Shown here: positions 8,044 through 16,182 of the stretch, piece after piece
How the letters are laid out: every line of letters begins with the position of its first letter
How positions within the stretch are numbered: the first letter of the stretch is position 1
Source: an uncultured bacterium
GTDB lineage: Bacteria > Cloacimonadota > Cloacimonadia > Cloacimonadales > Cloacimonadaceae
Direction: 5' to 3'
DNA length: 18,774 bases
Assembly (NCBI GenBank): GCA_937960795.1
Contig: CALGPA010000136.1
Location: forward strand, 1-18,774
Made by a program: the position numbers and the translations under genes
The notes under the pieces: generated by a model
Databases searched by the model: none
Seen by the model: only the letters and a program-made list of their open reading frames with translations
What the model was told of the DNA's origin: nothing

Positions 8044-9765
8044 ATGCATAGAGCGATCCTGATCCTCATTCTTCTCTGTTTTGTAAGCGCAATTTTCGCT
8101 CAGTATGACGAGCGTCAGATCTTGATGCAACAGGCAAATCAACACCTTGTCAGGCGGGAGTATCATCAAGCTGAAAGCATCTTTTTGCAGATGCTACAGA
8201 AGGATCCCACAGATCTAAATGCGATCATGCAACTTATGCAGATCTATCTGAATCTATCCGCTACTGACAAAGCTGAAGATCTCCTGCGAGACTATCAGCG
8301 CGTGATTCCGGAAGCGGTCTTTGCCGAACAGCGGATTCAGCTCTTGATCATGAAGGGGCAGATTGATCAAGCTTTTTCTGAGGCTGAGGCGTATCTGGCG
8401 CTCAACCGAGAGCAGCAGAGCAAATATCGGTTGTTGGCAAGCTTCTTTGAAAGGCGTGGTCATCACGATCGTAGCATCAGGCTATATCAAAAGGGGCGTG
8501 AGGCAATCTCGCAGGATCTTTTTGCTCTCGAGATCGGCAATGCTAGTATGCGGATCAATCGATATTCAGAGGCATTGGCGGAATATCTGACGTATCTTTC
8601 AGGAATTGCAAATCTCAATCTCTATGTGAAAAATCAAGTCTCTGCCATCCTCGAGCAGGATGAATCCCTGATCAGGGAGATCCGCGAAGCTGCAGACAAG
8701 AGCGACAAAGACTCCATGAAAGAACTTTATGCCGCATCTCTGGTCTCCTTGGGGCAGAGCGAGGCCGCACTGGAGATATATAAGCAATTGCCGCTTAATC
8801 TGATGCGCGACTTCGCCAGAGAGCAGGTGAAACAAGAGGACTTTGCGCTTGCCCGACTGGCAATCAGGCACTTGGCGGATAATTCGCCACAGGAACTGCA
8901 GCGACTCAGCTACGGTTTTGAGATTGCTTCCATCTATTTTCAGGAGGCCAGCTATGACTCCACGGCAGTTCAAATAGAAGTTCTCTTGGCAGATCCCTTT
9001 TGGGAAAAGAGCGTGGTAAATCGGCGTAATCGCCTATATGTGAGTATTCTCAAGCTCAAGTCTGAAAACGATCTTGCCCGAGGAATAGACATCGCTCTGA
9101 TCAGAGAAGGAATCCAAGATACAAAGCAGTTTAGCACGGTCGCATCAGAAAGCCAAGCCTTGGATCTGGATCTGGCGCGTCTGGCAATCCTATCCGGAGA
9201 TTTTGCCGAGGCAGAGAAAGCGCTGAGCAGAGTTCGGATCCCGGATCTTGGCGAAAAGCGAGACTATCTGTATTTCCTTTCGGCATTCCTGCAAGTTCAC
9301 ATCACAGAAGCGGACTCGCTGATGAATGAGTATATCATCCGCTATCCGGGTTCAGAAAATACAAATGACATGATTTATATGAATATGCTCAGTTTGAATC
9401 TGAGTGATTCTCAAAAAGCCACCTTTGCGCATACAGTTCAGCAATTGCAGCTCTATCAAGCTTCTGGAATTGATAGTCTGAGATATCTCTTTGAGGAAAG
9501 CGGTGATGAAGAGCTGCTCATTTTGGCGATAGAATGGGCAATCGGCTTGGGGAAGATGGACAAAGCTATGAGTCTCTTGGAACATAGGTTTGAGGACGAA
9601 CTATCAAATGAATATGCCTACTTTTTGAAACTGGCGCTGCTCTCAGACGCCGAAGATCGACATAAGCTGGCTCGAGACTTCTTGAAAACTCGACCCAACA
9701 GCATCTTTTCACCCCGATTCCGCCAAGTCATATCACAAAGGGCGGCATCTCAAATTAGTATTTAG
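8044..9765 (+). CDS. Secreted TPR-repeat protein
   Basis: 573 aa, specific function unknown. An N-terminal signal peptide is visible: basic start, hydrophobic core ILILILLCFVSAIF and likely cleavage after Ala19 before QYDERQ. The Cys in the core has no lipobox around it, so a soluble periplasmic protein is expected. Residues about 25-110 have clear TPR-like helix pairs (ANQHLVRREYHQAESIFLQM, then LQKDPTDLNAIMQL), and degenerate helical repeats run through most of the remainder. It starts two bases after the stop of the DUF4175-like gene, with AAGGAGA just before that stop, so the two are almost certainly co-transcribed and coupled. A scaffold or partner for the upstream coiled-coil protein is a reasonable inference. 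guaB follows after 16 bases. Confidence 0.82.
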   Translation: MHRAILILILLCFVSAIFAQYDERQILMQQANQHLVRREYHQAESIFLQMLQKDPTDLNAIMQLMQIYLNLSATDKAEDLLRDYQRVIPEAVFAEQRIQLLIMKGQIDQAFSEAEAYLALNREQQSKYRLLASFFERRGHHDRSIRLYQKGREAISQDLFALEIGNASMRINRYSEALAEYLTYLSGIANLNLYVKNQVSAILEQDESLIREIREAADKSDKDSMKELYAASLVSLGQSEAALEIYKQLPLNLMRDFAREQVKQEDFALARLAIRHLADNSPQELQRLSYGFEIASIYFQEASYDSTAVQIEVLLADPFWEKSVVNRRNRLYVSILKLKSENDLARGIDIALIREGIQDTKQFSTVASESQALDLDLARLAILSGDFAEAEKALSRVRIPDLGEKRDYLYFLSAFLQVHITEADSLMNEYIIRYPGSENTNDMIYMNMLSLNLSDSQKATFAHTVQQLQLYQASGIDSLRYLFEESGDEELLILAIEWAIGLGKMDKAMSLLEHRFEDELSNEYAYFLKLALLSDAEDRHKLARDFLKTRPNSIFSPRFRQVISQRAASQISI

Positions 9766-9781
9766 ATATATGGAGATAGAT

Positions 9782-11236
9782 ATGAATATCCGAAAATCCT
9801 ACACATTCGATGACGTGCTTCTCATGCCAAAGCATTCAGCAGTCCTACCTTCGACAGTGGATCTCTCCACCGCGATTACTCAAAAGATTCGTCTTAAAAT
9901 CCCGCTTCTTTCGGCAGCAATGGATACCGTCACTGAGGCGGATACTGCCATTGCAATCGCCAGAGAAGGGGGCTTGGGAGTCATTCACAAAAATATGAGC
10001 ATCGACGAACAATCCCGCCAAGTGCAATTGGTCAAGCGCGCTGAAAGCGGGATCGTCTCACATCCTTATACTATCTCTTTGGAAGATGATCTCGCCACAG
10101 TGATCGAGCTGAAGGAACGTTATCGAGTGGGAGGATTCCCGGTGGTCGAAGGCGACCTTCTGGTCGGCATTCTCACAAATCGCGACATCCGCTTTGAGAA
10201 CAACCTAAAACGCAAAGTGAAAGAGCTGATGACACCCAAAGAGAGACTCATCACAGCCCCGGAAGGGGTTTCTTGGGAAGATGCCATCGCGCTCTTGCAG
10301 AAAAACCGAATCGAGAAACTCCTTTTGGTGGATCCCAATGGCAAGCTCAAGGGCATGATCACCGTGCGTGACATCATGAAGCGGGAAAACTTCCCTCAGG
10401 CCGTGCAGGATAGCCGGAATCGACTCTTGGTCGCTGCAGCGATCGGTGTGACCGGAGACTTCCTTGAGCGTGCTCAAGCTCTTGCAGATGCGGGGGCTGA
10501 CCTCATCGTCATGGATACGGCGCATGGACATCATATCCACTTTCAAGACGCTCTGAAAAGGCTGAAATCACACGTAAACATCGAAGTGATGGCAGGCAAT
10601 GTCGCCACCAAAGAAGCGTGTCAGTACCTAATCGACAATGGAGCGGATGCGGTAAAAGTAGGAATCGGACCGGGCTCGATCTGCACTACACGCGTGGTCG
10701 CCGGGATCGGGGTGCCGCAACTTTCTGCGGTCATGGATTGTGCAGAGATCGGAGATAAAGCCGGCATCGGCATCATCGCGGATGGGGGCATAAAGTTCTC
10801 AGGCGACATCGTTAAAGCCATGGCAGGAGGGGCAGCAGCAGTCATGATCGGATCCCTGTTTGCGGGATGCGACGAAAGCCCCGGTGAATCCATCATCTAC
10901 AACGGCAGAAGATTCAAAAGCTATCGCGGCATGGGATCGATCGGGGCGATGAAGCAGGGCAGCAAAGATCGCTATTTCCAAAGCGCGTCCGAAGCCAATA
11001 AGCTGGTCGCCGAAGGAATCGAAGGCATGGTGCCCTACAAAGGACCACTTAAGGAATATATCTATCAGCTGGTCGGGGGACTGCGAAGTGGCATGGGCTA
11101 TATAGGAGCGGAAAACCTCTCTTCCCTCCGTACGAACGCAGACTTTGTGGAGATCACCACTGCCGGACTCAAGGAATCCCATCCTCACGATGTGCGCATT
11201 ACCAAAGAAACTCCAAATTATCAAAGCGGAGATTAA
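9782..11236 (+). CDS. guaB: Inosine-5'-monophosphate dehydrogenase
   Basis: NAD-dependent oxidation of IMP to XMP, the committed step to GMP. It is 484 aa from ATG 9782, preferred over ATG 9770 because GGAGA (9772-9776) sits correctly and the protein then begins NIRKSYTFDDVLLMP as usual. A TIM-barrel is split by two CBS domains (about residues 90-205, with FPVVEGDLLVGILTNRDIRF and a second copy ending MITVRDIM). The active-site loop GIGPGSICTTR places the nucleophile at Cys301, followed by the GGIKFSGD and MIGSLFAG phosphate-binding segments and the mobile flap with Arg397-Tyr398 (SKDRYFQ). All key residues are present, so an active enzyme is expected. Its 3' end overlaps the recombinase gene by up to 47 bases. 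Confidence 0.97.
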   Translation: MNIRKSYTFDDVLLMPKHSAVLPSTVDLSTAITQKIRLKIPLLSAAMDTVTEADTAIAIAREGGLGVIHKNMSIDEQSRQVQLVKRAESGIVSHPYTISLEDDLATVIELKERYRVGGFPVVEGDLLVGILTNRDIRFENNLKRKVKELMTPKERLITAPEGVSWEDAIALLQKNRIEKLLLVDPNGKLKGMITVRDIMKRENFPQAVQDSRNRLLVAAAIGVTGDFLERAQALADAGADLIVMDTAHGHHIHFQDALKRLKSHVNIEVMAGNVATKEACQYLIDNGADAVKVGIGPGSICTTRVVAGIGVPQLSAVMDCAEIGDKAGIGIIADGGIKFSGDIVKAMAGGAAAVMIGSLFAGCDESPGESIIYNGRRFKSYRGMGSIGAMKQGSKDRYFQSASEANKLVAEGIEGMVPYKGPLKEYIYQLVGGLRSGMGYIGAENLSSLRTNADFVEITTAGLKESHPHDVRITKETPNYQSGD

Positions 11237-12119
11237 TCCCTCAACGCATGCTCTTTTGCAGGAGTTTCTCTATCATCTCAAAGTGGAGAGAGGGATGGCG
11301 GCAAATAGCATCGCGGCATATGAACAGGATGTCCGGGACTTCCTTGGCTTCGAGCAAAAGGGTGCCGGAGAATACTCTGCGGATGATGTCACGAAGTATC
11401 TGATCACGCTGCAGGAACTGGGCATGGCAAACAGCTCCATGGCCAGGAAACGAGTGGCGATCAAGCAGTTCTTTGACTATCTATTGGTCAGTGACTATCC
11501 CTTGAAGATGGATTTTGATCTGGTTCCTCAGATCCAGATCGGCAAGCATCTGCCTGACACTCTATCTGTGGAAGAGATGAAGCAGCTTTTGGATAGCCTA
11601 CCCATTGATGATCGGCTGAGCTATCGCAACAAGGTGATGCTGGAACTGCTTTATGCGACCGGGATGAGATCATCCGAGCTTTTGGGTCTCACGATTCATG
11701 ATCTGAAGCGCGAGCAAGGTATGATCCTAGTTCGAGGGAAAGGAAGTAAGCAGCGCTATGTGCCATATATCAAAGCCTTAGATTCGCTCTTGGATAGGTA
11801 TCTGGCAGTCCATCGTCCTGCTCTTTTGGGGATCCGGCAGAATGACATCCTCTTTTTGAACCGCAATGGAGGCCCCCTTTCTCGCATGGGCTTTTGGAAG
11901 ATGCTGCGTCAAGCAGTGATCAAGGCAGGAATCAAGCGAGATATTAGCCCCCACACCTTTCGTCACAGCTTTGCCACTCATCTCTTGGAAGCCGGAGTAA
12001 GTCTGCGAGTGGTACAGAATCTTTTGGGGCATTCCAGCATTAATACCACCCAGATCTATACCCATGTAGATACACGCTGGTTGGTGGAGACTCATCGTCA
12101 ATATCACCCTCGAACCTGA
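11190..12119 (+). CDS. XerC/XerD-type tyrosine recombinase
   Basis: Site-specific recombinase; the size and compact two-domain plan fit chromosome-dimer resolution at dif better than a phage integrase. It is 309 aa from ATG 11190. The N-terminal SAM-like core-binding domain reads FLYHLKVERGMAANSIAAYEQD. The catalytic domain has the full set: Arg160 (ATGMRSSELLGL), Lys184 (RGKGSKQRYVP), His255 and Arg258 (SPHTFRHSFATHLLEAG), His281 (LLGHSSI) and Tyr290 (TQIYTHV). The start is unsure: ATG 11190 overlaps guaB by 47 bases with AAGGAA 13 bases upstream, while TTG 11256 would avoid overlap but begins right at the first helix. No attachment site, phage gene or cargo lies nearby. XerC and XerD cannot be told apart here, so no symbol is given. 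Confidence 0.92.
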   Translation: MCALPKKLQIIKAEINPSTHALLQEFLYHLKVERGMAANSIAAYEQDVRDFLGFEQKGAGEYSADDVTKYLITLQELGMANSSMARKRVAIKQFFDYLLVSDYPLKMDFDLVPQIQIGKHLPDTLSVEEMKQLLDSLPIDDRLSYRNKVMLELLYATGMRSSELLGLTIHDLKREQGMILVRGKGSKQRYVPYIKALDSLLDRYLAVHRPALLGIRQNDILFLNRNGGPLSRMGFWKMLRQAVIKAGIKRDISPHTFRHSFATHLLEAGVSLRVVQNLLGHSSINTTQIYTHVDTRWLVETHRQYHPRT

Positions 12120-12164
12120 AGACCGGGTTTTAATAGCGACATTAACTCATAGGAGATACAATCA

Positions 12165-13151
12165 ATGAAAACCAAACTTATAGTTATGATCATGGCATGC
12201 GTTCTTATGCTGAGTGCATGCGGACGATCATCGTCAGCGAATGATAGTGTGTCCATCACATTGGATTGGACGCCAAACACAAATCACACAGGAATCTATG
12301 TTGCCAAAGACTTAGGCTTCTTTGCAGATGAAGGTCTTGATGTCCAGATCCTCCAACCGGGGCAAGGGATTACAGACCAGATCGTCGCAACAGGAAGAAG
12401 CCAGTTTGGCGTGAGCTATCAAGAAAACGTGATCCGCGCTCGCAGCGAAGGTATCCCTTTGGTGTCGGTAGCCGCAGTGATCCAGCACAATACTTCAGGA
12501 TTTGCGTCCCTAAAAGATGCCAATATCACTTCACCCAAAGATTTCGAGGGCAAGCGATATGGCAGCTGGGATAGCCCATCTGAGATGGCAATCCTGGAGA
12601 ATGTAATGCAGAGCCATGGTGCTGATATTGCCAAGGTGAATGTCATATCGGGAGTCTATGACTTCTTCTCCACGATCGGTAAAGATGCTGATTTTGAGTG
12701 GATTTACTATGGATGGGATGGAGTGATAGCCGAAAGCATGGGCATTGATATCAACTACATTGCCCTTAGGGATCTCAATCCCACTTTTGATTATTACACC
12801 CCGGTCATAATCAGCAGTGATGACTATCTAAAGGACAATCCGGAGACTAGCGTGCGCTTTATGAGAGCGCTCAGAAAGGGCTATGAATACTGCATCGAGG
12901 AACCACAGAAGTCTGCCGAGATCCTCCTAAAACACGTCCCTGAGCTCAATCGAGAGCAAGTTATCGCTAGCATGCAATATCTTCAGGATGAATACCAAGC
13001 TGATGCTGAGTATTGGGGACATCAGGACTCCGGCGTGTGGTATAGCTTTGCAAATTGGATGAGCGACGAGGGCCTCATTCCCCAAGCCATCGAATTGGAA
13101 AAAGCTTTCTCAAACGATTTTGTGGAGCCCGATGAAGATTCTCAGATGTGA
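12165..13151 (+). CDS. THI5/NMT1-like ABC substrate-binding lipoprotein
   Basis: Binding component of an ABC importer, 328 aa. The N-terminus is a lipoprotein signal with lipobox LSAC and acylated Cys19, so it should be anchored to a membrane in the periplasm. AGGAG at 12151-12155 supports the start. The mature part opens with ITLDWTPNTNHTGIYVAKDLGFF, the hallmark of the THI5/NMT1 (ThiY-like) family, which binds thiamine pyrimidine precursors; related proteins bind sulfonates or nitrate. The GQGITDQIVATGRSQFGVSY segment and the later SSDDYLKDNPE stretch fit the same fold. The pyrimidine precursor of thiamine is the first ligand guess, but no thiamine gene or TPP riboswitch is visible. It overlaps the ATPase gene by 20 bases. 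No permease gene follows. Confidence 0.88.
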   Translation: MKTKLIVMIMACVLMLSACGRSSSANDSVSITLDWTPNTNHTGIYVAKDLGFFADEGLDVQILQPGQGITDQIVATGRSQFGVSYQENVIRARSEGIPLVSVAAVIQHNTSGFASLKDANITSPKDFEGKRYGSWDSPSEMAILENVMQSHGADIAKVNVISGVYDFFSTIGKDADFEWIYYGWDGVIAESMGIDINYIALRDLNPTFDYYTPVIISSDDYLKDNPETSVRFMRALRKGYEYCIEEPQKSAEILLKHVPELNREQVIASMQYLQDEYQADAEYWGHQDSGVWYSFANWMSDEGLIPQAIELEKAFSNDFVEPDEDSQM

Positions 13152-13851
13152 ATCCATCAAAAAGTCCTTCCTCTTCAAGAATGAGCTGTCAACTGTTCTT
13201 GAGGAGCTTGATCTTGCGGTGGAAGAAGGGGAGTTTGTCAGCATCGTAGGCACCAGCGGATGTGGTAAGACCACTCTCTTGGAACTGCTTGCCGGCATCA
13301 CTCGCCCCGATAGCGGGGAGATCTATCATTACGATGAGATCATCACCGGCAAGACCGGAATCTTGGGCTATATGCCCCAGAGTGACTTGCTGTTCCCATG
13401 GCTGAAGGCAGTGGATAACGTCCTGCTCCCGTGCCGCATCAGAGGTGAAGACATCAAGCAAGCTCGCAAAAAAGCTCTCAGTTTGCTTCCGGTCTTTGGT
13501 CTGGAAAACCACGCTGATCACCTCCCTTGGCAGCTCTCCGGGGGATTGCGCCAAAGAGTAGCCCTTGCCAGAACCTATATGACCGGCAGCAAGGTATGGC
13601 TCTTGGATGAACCTCTTGCCAATTTGGATGCACTTACTCGTGAATCTCTACAGAATTGGCTGCATGAGACAGTTCCCAAGCTTGGACTCAGCGTGATTCT
13701 CGTGACTCACGATATAGATGAAGCCATCCATCTCTCTGATCGGGTGAAAGTGATGAAGCAAGGCCGCTTTGAAGGCAATATCGATATACCAGACAATCCG
13801 GATGAAGCATTGCGGATTGCCCTAAAAGAGAAGATCAGACTCTTGCTTTGA
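13132..13851 (+). CDS. ABC transporter ATP-binding protein (nitrate/sulfonate/thiamine-precursor type)
   Basis: ATPase subunit of an importer, 239 aa, cytoplasmic side of the inner membrane. Seen: Walker A GTSGCGKT (40-47), Q-loop region YMPQSDLLFPW, signature LSGG (135-138) followed by LRQRVALART, Walker B LLDEP with Asp159-Glu160, D-loop ANLDAL and the switch His193 (VTHDIDEA). PQSDLLFPWLKAVDNV is typical of the SsuB/TauB/ThiZ branch. Start ATG 13132 has GGAG four bases upstream; a TTG at 13120 is less likely. It overlaps the binding-protein gene by 20 bases, so the two are coupled. A strong terminator lies 45 bases past the stop, so the permease must be encoded elsewhere or be missing. Confidence 0.93.
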   Translation: MKILRCESIKKSFLFKNELSTVLEELDLAVEEGEFVSIVGTSGCGKTTLLELLAGITRPDSGEIYHYDEIITGKTGILGYMPQSDLLFPWLKAVDNVLLPCRIRGEDIKQARKKALSLLPVFGLENHADHLPWQLSGGLRQRVALARTYMTGSKVWLLDEPLANLDALTRESLQNWLHETVPKLGLSVILVTHDIDEAIHLSDRVKVMKQGRFEGNIDIPDNPDEALRIALKEKIRLLL

Positions 13852-13896
13852 TTCTCGTGCTCGTCCGAGACTACGTAGGAATCAGATGAATATAAG

Positions 13897-13922
13897 AAAG
13901 GCGCTCGGATTGAGCGCCTTTT
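13897..13922 (+). terminator. Bidirectional Rho-independent terminator
   Basis: AAAGGCGCTC (13897-13906) pairs perfectly with GAGCGCCTTT (13912-13921) around a 5-base loop, and the plus strand reads TTTT at its end. Read from the minus strand the same stem ends in a short T-run, so it can stop both convergent transcripts: the ABC ATPase gene (stop at 13851) and the outer-membrane protein gene (stop at 13941). Confidence 0.88.
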
Positions 13923-13940
13923 ATCATAGCGGGAGATATC

Positions 13941-15023
13941 TTAGAATTCCAGCTTCAGCGAAGTGCCGAAGAGGTAGTTGTTGGTCTCGTTGTCATGCAC
14001 ACCAAATGCACCATACGCGGACATATGGAAGAGATCCGGGATCAATTCATATTCGATGCCTGCATTCAGTTCCATGCCCAGATCGATCAGATAACCGGCA
14101 GCAGCAAAGGCTCCGACTTTCTCACTGATGGGAGCATTAATTGTTCCGACGAAGCTGGCAAAGAGATCTTGGTTTCCCTCATAGGGGGTGTTCCAATAGA
14201 GATTGACTCCATCATGATGTTTGCCGATGCCATAGATATACAATCCATTCTGATACCAAGGGCTGAGGGTGGTTAAGCCGTTTTCGGTCGCAACCAAGAT
14301 GTCTGCACCCAGCTCAAAATCAGCAAGATTCAAGCCGGCTTTGATTGCTCCGCCAAGACCCATCTCGGTATCGCCATTCATCTGCATGTCCATAAACACG
14401 CTGGCTTCGAAATTCATGTTGTCCATTTCCATGCTCAGATAGGGCATGAAAGTGAGGTTCTGGAAGTCCATTTGGTCATCTTGGCCATAAAAGAGATATG
14501 CTCCGAAGGGAATATCAGAGCTCATGCTGGCATGTGCCATGAAGACATTGTGGTCGTCAGCTGCATAACGGGCGTTTTCGGCAGCTTTCATCCAAGCAAA
14601 CTCAGTAGATAGATTGTCGCCGAGGTCTTTACGAAGGAGGATACCTGAGAAGTAATCATCCATCACCAATCCCATCTTATCCATCCAATACAGCTGCCCA
14701 ACGCTGATCTTTGCATCAAAGGACTCCATGTAGTAATCAAAGAAGAGTTCCATGATATTGATGTTAGCTCCAGTGCTGATTGCACCGCCGCCATTTCCCC
14801 AGACGGTATTGCCTATTTCTGCGGCAATACGGAAGTGGAGGTTTCTATGAAACTGAGAATCAAAACCGATGTTGAAGCGATTGTCAACCCAACCGCCATC
14901 ATTTTCATTTGCATCATTAGCCAGGGCTGCGCGGACACGGTTCTCACCGCTGATTTCAAATTCTACCGCAAAAAGCCCAATGATCATGAGCATAGGGATA
15001 AGGACAAGAATGAATTTTTTCAT
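13941..15023 (-). CDS. Outer-membrane beta-barrel (porin-like) protein
   Basis: 360 aa, predicted outer-membrane barrel of unknown substrate. The start is the ATG at 15023, with AAAGGAGA just upstream. It yields a normal signal peptide: Lys-Lys, then a hydrophobic core, with likely cleavage after Ala19 before VEFEISGENRVR. A further-upstream start at 15086 would put a charged leader before the signal and is rejected. The mature part shows alternating polar/hydrophobic strands with aromatic girdles, such as LHFRIAAEIG, NIMELFFDYYMESFDAKISVGQLYW and LELGADILVAT-like segments, and ends in SLKLEF with a terminal Phe, as barrel proteins recognised by BamA do. Length and strand pattern resemble a porin or OprO/OprP-like protein. 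It is convergent with the ABC pair and downstream of the dehydrogenase on the same strand. Confidence 0.82.
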   Translation of the reverse strand: MKKFILVLIPMLMIIGLFAVEFEISGENRVRAALANDANENDGGWVDNRFNIGFDSQFHRNLHFRIAAEIGNTVWGNGGGAISTGANINIMELFFDYYMESFDAKISVGQLYWMDKMGLVMDDYFSGILLRKDLGDNLSTEFAWMKAAENARYAADDHNVFMAHASMSSDIPFGAYLFYGQDDQMDFQNLTFMPYLSMEMDNMNFEASVFMDMQMNGDTEMGLGGAIKAGLNLADFELGADILVATENGLTTLSPWYQNGLYIYGIGKHHDGVNLYWNTPYEGNQDLFASFVGTINAPISEKVGAFAAAGYLIDLGMELNAGIEYELIPDLFHMSAYGAFGVHDNETNNYLFGTSLKLEF

Positions 15024-15066
15024 TACAAGGTCTCCTTTATTTTTTGTATTATGAGGATAGATTAAC

Positions 15067-15090
15067 CGCCAAATGCCTTTTGGCAAGGCG
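15067..15090 (-). other. Hairpin between the dehydrogenase and barrel genes
   Basis: On the minus strand CGCC...TGCC pairs with GGCA...GGCG around an AAAA loop, with a T versus TTT bulge. It begins four bases past the dehydrogenase stop and ends about 43 bases before the barrel start. On the minus strand no T-run follows, so full termination is doubtful; an attenuator or RNA-processing stem is possible. On the plus strand it ends in TTTTC, but no plus-strand gene reads into it. Confidence 0.4.
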
Positions 15091-15093
15091 TTT

Positions 15094-16182
15094 TCAGATA
15101 TCTATCAGATTTATATCCAATTCTTCTTGCATGATTCTAATGTTTTTCGCCAGATTATCGTTGATGGGAACTCCCTGATTTCGGACCCTTTGCTCGTTTT
15201 CCCACTCCTTTTCTCCAGCCACCCAGATGCGCTCACGTCCAGGGACTAAGTCCGAGCTTTGCAGTTGCTTACAGATATCTGTCGTGATGCGCTTGAAGTC
15301 ATCAATCTCGGTGAAGAAGTCGATATTGATCGCCATAAAGAAGTGCCCGAGTCGATAGGGAGCCGCTTTGCCGTTTTCATCCCGACCCCAAAGACCATTG
15401 AGGTAACTGCCGTTTTGCAGAGCCGCGCAAAGGATCTCGACCATCGTGCCCAAGCCATAGCCTTTATGGCTTCCCGTGACTTCATCCATGCCACCCAAGG
15501 GCAGAAGACATGCAGTTTGTTCCACCAGATCATCCAGAAGTTTCTTTGTGTCTGTCTGTGGTTCGCCTTGACGATTGATAGCCCAATATGGCGGTGTGTC
15601 TTTTTCCTCACGTGCATACTGCTCGATCTTCCCTCTTTGTGAGATGGAGGTCGCAGCATCGTAGATAAAGGGATAGTCAAGATTGGTTGGCGCACCAAAG
15701 CAGATCGGATTTGTCCCCAAAAGAGGTGATACTCCATTTGTGGGGCAGATTGATGGGCGCGCATTGGTAAAGGTGATTCCGATCATATCTGCTTTTGCTG
15801 CCATGTCTGCATAATATCCGCAGATTCCGTAGTGAGTGCTGTTGCGTACTGCCACGCTTCCCATGCCATATAGCTTTGCCTTTTCGATGGCGGTCTGCAT
15901 GGCTTTGTGCCCCACCACATGTCCCATGCCATGATTTCCATCCCAAACAGCTGTGGCATAGCGATCTTTGATGATGTCGATCTTGGTCTGTGCATACTGA
16001 ATGCCCAGCTTAATGCGGTCATAATACATCTTGAGCCGCCCGATGCCATGGGATTCGATGCCCCGCAGATCACTCGCTAAAAGGATGTCGGCACAGATCT
16101 GCGCATCATCTTGGGGAACTCCCAAGCGGATAAACACTTCTTTCATAAAATCATGCAGGGTGGAGATGGGAAGGTGTATCAT
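15094..16182 (-). CDS. LDH2/malate dehydrogenase-family NAD(P)-dependent oxidoreductase
   Basis: 362 aa, cytoplasmic, member of the LDH2/MDH2 (YlbC/AllD/ComC) family, unrelated in fold to classical Rossmann lactate dehydrogenases. Seen: SDLRGIESHGIGRL with conserved His45, the AVRNSTHYGICGYYADMA block with His117, ARPSICPTNG...LLGTNPICFGAPT, the MDEVTGSHKGYGLGTMVEIL segment and a C-terminal VPGRERI. Family members reduce or oxidise 2-keto/2-hydroxy acids (malate, lactate, sulfolactate, ureidoglycolate) or cyclic imino acids (Δ1-piperideine-2-carboxylate, pyrroline-2-carboxylate). The sequence alone does not settle which. Its ATG overlaps the stop of the decarboxylase gene (ATGA at 16179-16182), with GAGGAAAAG upstream, so the two are coupled and probably act on connected amino-acid metabolites. 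Confidence 0.9.
   Translation of the reverse strand: MIHLPISTLHDFMKEVFIRLGVPQDDAQICADILLASDLRGIESHGIGRLKMYYDRIKLGIQYAQTKIDIIKDRYATAVWDGNHGMGHVVGHKAMQTAIEKAKLYGMGSVAVRNSTHYGICGYYADMAAKADMIGITFTNARPSICPTNGVSPLLGTNPICFGAPTNLDYPFIYDAATSISQRGKIEQYAREEKDTPPYWAINRQGEPQTDTKKLLDDLVEQTACLLPLGGMDEVTGSHKGYGLGTMVEILCAALQNGSYLNGLWGRDENGKAAPYRLGHFFMAINIDFFTEIDDFKRITTDICKQLQSSDLVPGRERIWVAGEKEWENEQRVRNQGVPINDNLAKNIRIMQEELDINLIDI

Noticed and set aside
11190..12119. Tyrosine recombinase as a sign of an integrated element
   Set aside because: It has Xer size and domain plan, sits in a housekeeping run, and no attachment repeats, excisionase, phage or cargo genes are nearby.
12120..12164. Possible TPP riboswitch or terminator before the THI5-like lipoprotein gene
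   Set aside because: The gap is only 45 bases, too short for a TPP riboswitch, and the best stem (AACC/GGTT) is four pairs only.
15024..15066. Minus-strand promoter just upstream of the barrel gene
   Set aside because: A CATAAT word resembles a -10, but no -35-like hexamer lies at 16-18 bases, so it was not listed as a feature.
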